This document shows positions 58,527 through 64,000 of a DNA stretch of 64,000 nucleotides, piece after piece (position 1 is the stretch's first letter; each line of letters begins with the position of its first letter). The notes under the pieces are model-generated. The model did no database searches and had not been told where the DNA came from. It saw only the letters and a program-made list of their open reading frames with translations. The stretch lies in assembly GCF_012933545.1 (NCBI RefSeq), contig NZ_JAADJU010000010.1, forward strand, positions 124,001-188,000, written 5' to 3'. Origin of the DNA: Rouxiella aceris. GTDB lineage: Bacteria > Pseudomonadota > Gammaproteobacteria > Enterobacterales > Enterobacteriaceae. A program made the position numbers and the translations under genes.

Positions 58527-59288
58527 ATGGTGCTGAATAGTTTTGATTTAAAAGGGAAAGTCGCACTGGTCACCGGCTGTAATACCGGATTGGGTCAAGG
58601 TATGGCTATCGGGTTGGCGCAGGCGGGCTGCGATATTGTCGGCGTTAACCGCTCGGCACCACATGAAACCGCCGATCGCATACAGGCACTTGGGCGTCGT
58701 TTTCTTGATTTACGCGCCGATCTGACCAGTATTGAGCCAATCCCGCAACTGATTGCCAGCGCAGTCAGCGAGCTGGGGCATATTGATATTCTGGTGAACA
58801 ATGCCGGGATTATTCGCCGCGAAGACGCGCTGAACTTTAGCGAAAAAGACTGGGACGAGGTAATGGATCTCAATAGCAAGTCCTTGTTCTTTCTGGCGCA
58901 GGCGGTTGCCAAACAATTTATCAAACAGGGTGCCGGTGGCAAGATTATTAACATCGCCTCCATGCTCTCCTATCAGGGCGGGATCCGCGTCCCCTCTTAT
59001 ACCGCGTCGAAAAGCGCTGTAATGGGTCTGACTCGCCTGTTGGCAAACGAATGGGCAAAATATAATATCAACGTCAACGCCATTGCCCCCGGCTATATGG
59101 TAACCAACAATACTGAACAACTGCGTGCAGATGAAGACCGCAGCCAGCAAATTCTGGACCGTATTCCCGCCGGTCGCTGGGGCGAACAGCAAGATATTAT
59201 GGGGCCGGTGGTTTTTCTCGCCTCGGCCGCCTCCGATTATGTCAATGGCTATACTCTTGCCGTAGACGGCGGATGGCTAGCCCGTTGA
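58527..59288 (+). CDS. kduD: 2-deoxy-D-gluconate 3-dehydrogenase / 2-dehydro-3-deoxy-D-gluconate 5-dehydrogenase
   Basis: Short-chain dehydrogenase that reduces 2,5-diketo-3-deoxygluconate to KDG with NADH. 253 residues from the second of two ATGs (58527), which puts GAGAG at a normal distance and equals E. coli KduD in length. TGCNTGLGQG nucleotide loop (about 15-24), NNAG, catalytic YTASK. Confidence 0.96.
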   Translation: MVLNSFDLKGKVALVTGCNTGLGQGMAIGLAQAGCDIVGVNRSAPHETADRIQALGRRFLDLRADLTSIEPIPQLIASAVSELGHIDILVNNAGIIRREDALNFSEKDWDEVMDLNSKSLFFLAQAVAKQFIKQGAGGKIINIASMLSYQGGIRVPSYTASKSAVMGLTRLLANEWAKYNINVNAIAPGYMVTNNTEQLRADEDRSQQILDRIPAGRWGEQQDIMGPVVFLASAASDYVNGYTLAVDGGWLAR

Positions 59289-59397
59289 GGCAAAACAGAC
59301 ATGACACTGTCACAAAAATACAATTATTAACTTATTTATCAAGTCATTGACAAATAGTTACAGGGTAACACCTTCCGCAAAAAGGCCCTTTCATCTA

Positions 59398-59417
59398 TAC
59401 TGGATAAAATAACAGTT
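59398..59417 (+). promoter_or_regulatory. LexA box of ydjM
   Basis: TACTGGATAAAATAACAGTT contains CTG-N10-CAG (59400-59415) with an AT-rich centre and flanking TA/TT, a good SOS box. It overlaps a -10 TATACT (59396-59401). E. coli ydjM is a known LexA target. Confidence 0.8.
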
Positions 59418-59435
59418 ATTCGGTTCGGATGCATT

Positions 59436-59993
59436 ATGACTGCGGAAGGTCACCTCATTTTTTCTATTGCTTGCGCAGTCTTTGCCAAAAAAGCACAACT
59501 TTCACCTGAGCTGGCTCACGGCGACTGGTGGCATATTATCCCGGCGTCGCTGCTGACTTCGCTGCTGCCCGATATTGACCATCCCAAATCTATTCTTGGG
59601 CAACGATTAAAGTGGATCTCCCAGCCCATTGCCCGTCTTTGTGGACACCGCGGTTTTACCCACAGTTTACTGGCGGTTGCCGCTGGTGTGTTTCTGTTGC
59701 GTAGCCGTATCCCTCCAGACTGGGTGATCCCGGTTGACGCGCTGCACGGAATGGTAATCGGCTATCTTAGCCATATCTTGGCCGATATGCTGACACCTGC
59801 TGGCGTTCCCCTGCTGTGGCCCTGCCGCTGGCGTTTCCGCCTGCCGCTGCTCAATAGCCAGAAAGGCAATCAGTTGGAAAGAACATTCTGCCTGCTACTG
59901 GTTGGTCTGACGCTATTTTGGCCCAACTGGACGCCAATCATCGACGCGATTAATCCGCACCGCCTAAGCCTTATTTTGAAATATTTAACTTGA
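59436..59993 (+). CDS. ydjM: SOS-induced inner membrane protein YdjM (metal-dependent hydrolase family)
   Basis: 185 residues, YdjM/DUF457 family. The His/Asp-rich positions of the family are present: EGHLIFS at the N-terminus, LLPDIDHPKS (about 47-56), HRGFTHSLL (about 71-79), GYLSHILADMLTP (about 109-121). These look like a metal site near or within the membrane. The biochemical activity is unknown. A LexA box overlaps its promoter. Confidence 0.92.
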   Translation: MTAEGHLIFSIACAVFAKKAQLSPELAHGDWWHIIPASLLTSLLPDIDHPKSILGQRLKWISQPIARLCGHRGFTHSLLAVAAGVFLLRSRIPPDWVIPVDALHGMVIGYLSHILADMLTPAGVPLLWPCRWRFRLPLLNSQKGNQLERTFCLLLVGLTLFWPNWTPIIDAINPHRLSLILKYLT

Positions 59994-60181
59994 AGATGCT
60001 GGAAGATCAGACGAATCGCACAAAACACCACCACTAAGCGGCATAAAGTAATAAACAATTCTTTTTGGTTATAATAACCCGCTGATATGATCTGATAATC
60101 TATGTGCAGCGTAATACATTGGTGCCCCCCGTTTAAGGTAGCATTTTCCTCTAATTTCGAGTTATTTCTGGAGTTTTGGCT

Positions 60182-61573
60182 ATGAATCTTCCGCTCGTCC
60201 TCAACGTAGTGGTCTTCGTTGCTCTCCTTTTGCTATTGGCGCAAACCCGTCATACAAAATGGAGTCTGGCAAAAAAGGTTTTGGCTGGCTTAATTGTCGG
60301 CGTGGTATTTGGTCTGATTTTGCAATTTATTTATGGCCCGGACAGCGCCGTACTCAAGACCTCTATCACCTGGTTTAATATTGTCGGCAATGGCTACGTC
60401 CAGCTACTGCAAATGATTGTTATGCCGCTGGTATTTGTGTCTATTCTCAGCGCGGTCGCCCGTCTGCACAATGCCTCGTCATTGGGTAAAATCAGTTTCC
60501 TGACCATCGGCACCCTGCTGTTTACCACTTTGATTGCCGCACTGGTTGGTGTCTTTGTTACCAAACTCTTTGGCCTGACCGCCGCTGGGTTGGTGCAGGG
60601 AACACAAGAGACCGCACGCCTGGCCGCCATTCAGAGCAATTATGTCGGTAAAGTCGCCGACCTGACGGTCCCGCAGATGTTGCTGTCATTTATTCCGAAA
60701 AACCCCTTTGCCGATCTGACCGGTGCCAGCCCGACCTCTATTATCAGCGTGGTGATTTTTGCCGCCTTTGTGGGCGTCGCTGCGCTGCAACTGGTAAAAG
60801 ATGACGCCGAAAAAGGCCCGAAAGTGCTGGCTTTTATCGATATCCTGCAGTCCTGGGTAATGAAGCTGGTACGTCTGGTGATGAAACTGACCCCCTATGG
60901 TGTGTTGGCGCTGATGACCAAAGTGGTGGCCGGTTCCAATATCCATGACATCATCAACCTCGGCAGTTTTGTGGTGGCGTCCTACCTGGGACTGGCTATT
61001 ATGTTCGCCGTCCACGCGTTGTTGCTGTCATTTACCGGGGTCAATCCTGCCCGCTTCTTCCGCAAGGTATGGCCGGTGCTGACTTTTGCCTTTACCAGCC
61101 GTTCCAGCGCCGCCACTATTCCGCTGAGCGTCGAGGCACAAACCCTTCGTTTGGGCATTCCCGAGTCAATTGCCAGTTTTGCCGCTTCATTTGGGGCCAC
61201 GATTGGCCAAAATGGCTGCGCCGGTCTTTATCCGACCATGCTGGCAGTAATGGTGGCACCCACCGTCGGTATTAACCCGTTTGATCCTATGTGGATCGCC
61301 ACGCTGGTGGGTATTGTGACGCTAAGCTCGGCGGGCGTCGCCGGTGTTGGCGGTGGCGCGACCTTTGCTGCACTGATTGTGCTGCCGGCCATGGGCCTGC
61401 CCGTCACGCTGGTGGCGCTGCTGATCTCGATTGAACCCTTGATCGATATGGGGCGCACCGCGCTTAACGTCAGTGGCTCAATGACTGCCGGTACCATTAC
61501 CAGCCAATTGCTGGGCCTTACCGACAAACAAGTGATGAATGAAGCACAGCATGCCGAGTTGGCACACCGCTAA
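60182..61573 (+). CDS. tcyP: L-cystine : H+/cation symporter TcyP (YdjN)
   Basis: Dicarboxylate/amino acid:cation symporter family (DAACS/GltP-like), 463 residues from ATG 60182 (GGAG eight bases upstream), the E. coli length. Conserved parts: [12 protein letters not shown] and the reentrant loop region [26 protein letters not shown]. TcyP is the CysB-linked cystine importer in E. coli. It is divergent from no gene and converges on kdgR at a strong hairpin. Confidence 0.96.
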   Translation: MNLPLVLNVVVFVALLLLLAQTRHTKWSLAKKVLAGLIVGVVFGLILQFIYGPDSAVLKTSITWFNIVGNGYVQLLQMIVMPLVFVSILSAVARLHNASSLGKISFLTIGTLLFTTLIAALVGVFVTKLFGLTAAGLVQGTQETARLAAIQSNYVGKVADLTVPQMLLSFIPKNPFADLTGASPTSIISVVIFAAFVGVAALQLVKDDAEKGPKVLAFIDILQSWVMKLVRLVMKLTPYGVLALMTKVVAGSNIHDIINLGSFVVASYLGLAIMFAVHALLLSFTGVNPARFFRKVWPVLTFAFTSRSSAATIPLSVEAQTLRLGIPESIASFAASFGATIGQNGCAGLYPTMLAVMVAPTVGINPFDPMWIATLVGIVTLSSAGVAGVGGGATFAALIVLPAMGLPVTLVALLISIEPLIDMGRTALNVSGSMTAGTITSQLLGLTDKQVMNEAQHAELAHR

Positions 61574-61585
61574 CGGCGCAGCAAT

Positions 61586-61619
61586 AAGACAGGCGAAGCT
61601 TTGGGCTTCGCCTGTCTTT
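61586..61619. terminator. Terminator between tcyP and kdgR
   Basis: AAGACAGGCGAAGC (61586-61599), loop TTTGG, GCTTCGCCTGTCTT (61605-61618): a perfect 14-bp stem with short T/A flanks between convergent genes. Confidence 0.85.
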
Positions 61620-61654
61620 GATAACAGAGTGGTCTGTATGGCCGAGATAGCGTT

Positions 61655-62446
61655 CTAGAACGGGTATTGATGGAAGCCCAGCTGCAGCGAGATATTACGC
61701 GCCGCAGTATGCAGCATCGCTACGTAGTCTTGTTTGGCCTCTTCGGAAAAACGGATAGTCGGAAAAGAGATACTCAAACCGGCGACAACCACGCCAAAAC
61801 GATCAAAAACCGGGACGGCAATACAGCGTAATCCCTGTTCCTGCTCTTCGTTATCTTCACCATAACCCTGCTCATGAACCTGCTGCAGCGCCTTGCGCAA
61901 AGAAGCGGCATCCAGCAAGGTGTTTTCGGTACTGCGGGTAAACTGCATCTCGGCCAGCAGCGCCTCAACTTCATTAGACTCGCTCCAGGCCAGCAGCACT
62001 TTACCAATCGCCGTGCTATGCAACGGATTACGACGACCAATACGCGAATGCATGCGCAGGTTATACATCGAGTCAATTTTATGGATGTAAACAATACCGT
62101 CTTCATCCAGCGCCCCCAAATGAATGGTTTCCCGCGTCAGACGGGACAGCTCACGCATCTGGATATCCGCGCTGCGGATCAGATCGACGTTTTGCAGCGC
62201 CTTGGCCCCCAGCTCAAACAGTTTCAGCGTCAAAGAATATTTCTCCGAATCGCCTTCCTGGTCAACATAGCCGAGAGATTTCATCGTCTGTAAAAAACGA
62301 TATACCGTGCTTTTGGACATCATCACACGCTGTGAAAGCTCAGTGATGCCGATCTCTCGCTCATCACCCAAAGCCTGTAAAATACCAAACACTTTCAATA
62401 CTGAGGAAACGGAATCCGGTTGCTTATCAAGATCTGCGATAGCCAT
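61655..62446 (-). CDS. kdgR: Pectin degradation repressor KdgR (IclR family)
   Basis: 263 residues. N-terminal winged helix-turn-helix (about 12-72, ITELSQRVMMSKSTVYRFLQTM), C-terminal IclR effector domain that binds KDG. Represses hexuronate/pectin genes, probably including kduID in this window. The E. coli gene lies beside yebQ, as here. Confidence 0.96.
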   Translation of the reverse strand: MAIADLDKQPDSVSSVLKVFGILQALGDEREIGITELSQRVMMSKSTVYRFLQTMKSLGYVDQEGDSEKYSLTLKLFELGAKALQNVDLIRSADIQMRELSRLTRETIHLGALDEDGIVYIHKIDSMYNLRMHSRIGRRNPLHSTAIGKVLLAWSESNEVEALLAEMQFTRSTENTLLDAASLRKALQQVHEQGYGEDNEEQEQGLRCIAVPVFDRFGVVVAGLSISFPTIRFSEEAKQDYVAMLHTAARNISLQLGFHQYPF

Positions 62447-62692
62447 AGTCTCTTACCTGTTTGTATTTTGTTTTGACTATTATTTCATAATTAATCAACG
62501 GATACTTTGTTTGTTTCATAAAAAATGGAACGGCATTTCTGAGGATTTGAACCTGTTCGCAGGCCTTGCCGTCAGGAAATTGTTAACTCTGCTTACAATT
62601 AAAGCGCTTGTGGTATTAGCTGTACATTCTGACCCCGGTAGTTAGCATGATAATATTCCCCAAACTTATTAGCTCAATGCTGACTATCAGAT
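62447..62692. other. Divergent kdgR-yebQ region
   Basis: 246 bp. AAAATGGAACGGCATTTCTG (62522-62541) resembles a KdgR operator with several mismatches. Nothing else definite was seen. Confidence 0.35.
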
Positions 62693-64000
62693 ATGACAAC
62701 CACAATTAATGACGGCCTGCCAATACCACAACGTTATGGCGCCATCCTGACCATTGCCCTGGGGATCACCGTTGCTGTTTTAGACGGTGCCATTGCCAAC
62801 GTCGCCTTACCAACCATTGCTGCCGACCTGCATGCCAGCCCTGCGGCATCGGTGTGGGTGGTCAACGCTTACCAGCTTGCTATTACCATCTCGTTGCTCT
62901 CGCTGGCCTCACTGGGGGAAATCTTTGGTTATCGCCGTATCTACCAGATCGGTTTGCTGGTGTTTAGCATCACCTCTCTGGCTTGTGCCCTCTCCGACTC
63001 GCTGCTGACGCTGACCACTGCCCGTGTGTTGCAAGGCTTTGGTGCGGCGGCAATCATGAGTGTCAACGTGGCGATGGTGCGCATTATTTACCCACAACGT
63101 TTTTTGGGGCGAGGAATGGGCATTAATGCCCTTATTGTGGCGGTCTCTTCCGCTGCCGGACCGACTGTAGCGGCAGCCGTGCTGTCGGTAGCCTCGTGGC
63201 AATGGCTGTTTGCTATCAATTTGCCCATTGGCATGATGGCTTTTATTCTCGGTTTAAAATTTTTGCCTGCTAACACCAATAAAGTCCCGGGTCAGCGTTT
63301 TGATATCGTCAGTAGCCTGATGAATGCCCTGACCTTTGGTCTGTTGATCAGCGCAATTAGCGGCTATGCGCAAGGGCAGGATCACCGGCTGATCCTGCTG
63401 GAAGTGCTGGTGATGGTGGTGGTGGGCTGGTTCTTTATTCGCCGTCAACTGTCGCGCCCTTCCCCACTTTTGCCGGTAGACTTGCTGCGTATTCCTATTT
63501 TTACCCTGTCGCTATGCACTTCAATGTGTTCGTTTGCCGCGCAGATGCTGGCCTTTGTCTCACTGCCGTTCTTTTTACAAAACACCCTGGGTCTTGATGC
63601 CGTCTCTACCGGTCTGCTGCTAACGCCTTGGCCGCTGGCGACCATGGTGATGGCACCGATCTCCGGACGTCTGGTTGAGCGTTATCACGCCGGGATGCTC
63701 GGGGGTATTGGCCTGGCGATCTTTGCCTGTGGCCTCTATTCCCTGGCGCTGTTGCCCACGGAGCCTTCACACTTAAATATTATCTGGCGCATGCTGTTAT
63801 GCGGTGCCGGTTTTGGTCTGTTCCAGTCGCCGAACAACCATACAATAGTGTCATCGGCACCGCGCAGTCGCAGCGGGGGTGCCAGCGGTTTGCTGGGTAC
63901 TGCACGGCTCTTGGGGCAAACCACCGGCGCGGCGATGGTCGCCCTGATGTTTAACCTGTTTGCCAGCCACGGTACCCATGCTTCACTGATCCTCGCAGGT
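62693..64000 (+). CDS. yebQ: MFS transporter YebQ (DHA2 family), 3' end outside the window
   Basis: The frame opens at ATG 62693 and stays open to the last base, 436 codons; the stop lies beyond the window. N-terminus MTTTINDGLPIPQRYGAIL, then helix 1 with VLDGAIANVALPTIA, the DHA2-type motif C region and FLGRGMGINALIVAVSSAAGP, and SPNNHTIVSSAPRSRSGGAS near the end, all close to E. coli YebQ (457 residues). Fourteen membrane helices are expected. The substrate is unknown. Divergent from kdgR, as in E. coli; ribosome binding site weak. Confidence 0.93.
   Translation, partial: MTTTINDGLPIPQRYGAILTIALGITVAVLDGAIANVALPTIAADLHASPAASVWVVNAYQLAITISLLSLASLGEIFGYRRIYQIGLLVFSITSLACALSDSLLTLTTARVLQGFGAAAIMSVNVAMVRIIYPQRFLGRGMGINALIVAVSSAAGPTVAAAVLSVASWQWLFAINLPIGMMAFILGLKFLPANTNKVPGQRFDIVSSLMNALTFGLLISAISGYAQGQDHRLILLEVLVMVVVGWFFIRRQLSRPSPLLPVDLLRIPIFTLSLCTSMCSFAAQMLAFVSLPFFLQNTLGLDAVSTGLLLTPWPLATMVMAPISGRLVERYHAGMLGGIGLAIFACGLYSLALLPTEPSHLNIIWRMLLCGAGFGLFQSPNNHTIVSSAPRSRSGGASGLLGTARLLGQTTGAAMVALMFNLFASHGTHASLILAG

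Overview
This window is core chromosome of a gamma-proteobacterium of the order Enterobacterales. The gene order punC-cfa-ribC-mdtK-valVW-pykF-lpp-ldtE-sufEDCBA-menI-ydiJ-ydiK-rprA-ppsA-ppsR-aroH-selO-rflP-nlpC-btuDEC-ihfA-pheTS-rplT-rpmI-infC-thrS-yniA-yniB-hxpB-ydjM-tcyP-kdgR-yebQ follows the E. coli map almost gene by gene. It is not Escherichia: a haem ABC operon (hmuSTUV) follows aroH, a complete arnBCADTEF lipid A operon lies between btuD and nlpC, and kduID lies between hxpB and ydjM. Together with divergence from the E. coli proteins, this points to a Yersiniaceae-like relative (Yersinia/Serratia/Rahnella group). The species cannot be fixed from the window alone.

Layout. 1-4.4 kb: membrane and cofactor genes (punC end, cfa, ribC, mdtK). 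4.6-4.8 kb: two identical tRNA-Val(GAC) genes behind a strong promoter. 5.1-8.6 kb: pykF with a Cra box, Braun lipoprotein lpp and the L,D-transpeptidase ldtE. 8.9-14.7 kb: suf Fe-S operon, read leftward. 15.1-19.2 kb: an unknown gene under a Fur box, menI and ydiJ. 19.2-21.2 kb: ydiK and the sRNA RprA, with several structured intergenic elements. 21.3-26.4 kb: ppsA with a Cra box, its regulator ppsR, and aroH. 26.6-30.3 kb: Fur-controlled hmuSTUV. 30.4-34.4 kb: selO, rflP, a 1.2 kb poorly understood patch, nlpC. 34.6-42.1 kb: arn operon. 42.3-44.8 kb: btuCED. 45.2-46.1 kb: two small exported proteins. 46.4-53.7 kb: translation cluster ihfA-pheTSM-rplT-rpmI-infC-thrS with attenuator and operator. 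54-57.4 kb: emtA, yniA, yniB, hxpB. 57.5-59.3 kb: kduID. 59.4-64 kb: ydjM with a LexA box, tcyP, kdgR, and yebQ cut by the window end.

How parts work together. Cra boxes at both pykF and ppsA suggest opposite control of the PEP/pyruvate node, with PpsR controlling PpsA activity. Iron and haem appear in three blocks: suf, the Fur-box unknown gene, and hmu. Envelope genes recur (cfa, lpp, ldtE, arn, nlpC, emtA, RprA of the Rcs pathway). KdgR, encoded here, probably controls kduID through an operator in the window.

No insertion sequence, prophage, CRISPR array or known defence system was seen. The least explained elements are a switch-like RNA structure before ydiK (about 19406-19512), a 24-codon leader frame with a self-sequestered ribosome binding site before ydiJ, the unknown Fur-box gene at 15150, a 13-bp inverted repeat at 20701, and a palindrome inside the suf operon. 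Their functions are inferred or unknown; most coding calls rest on clear family resemblance.
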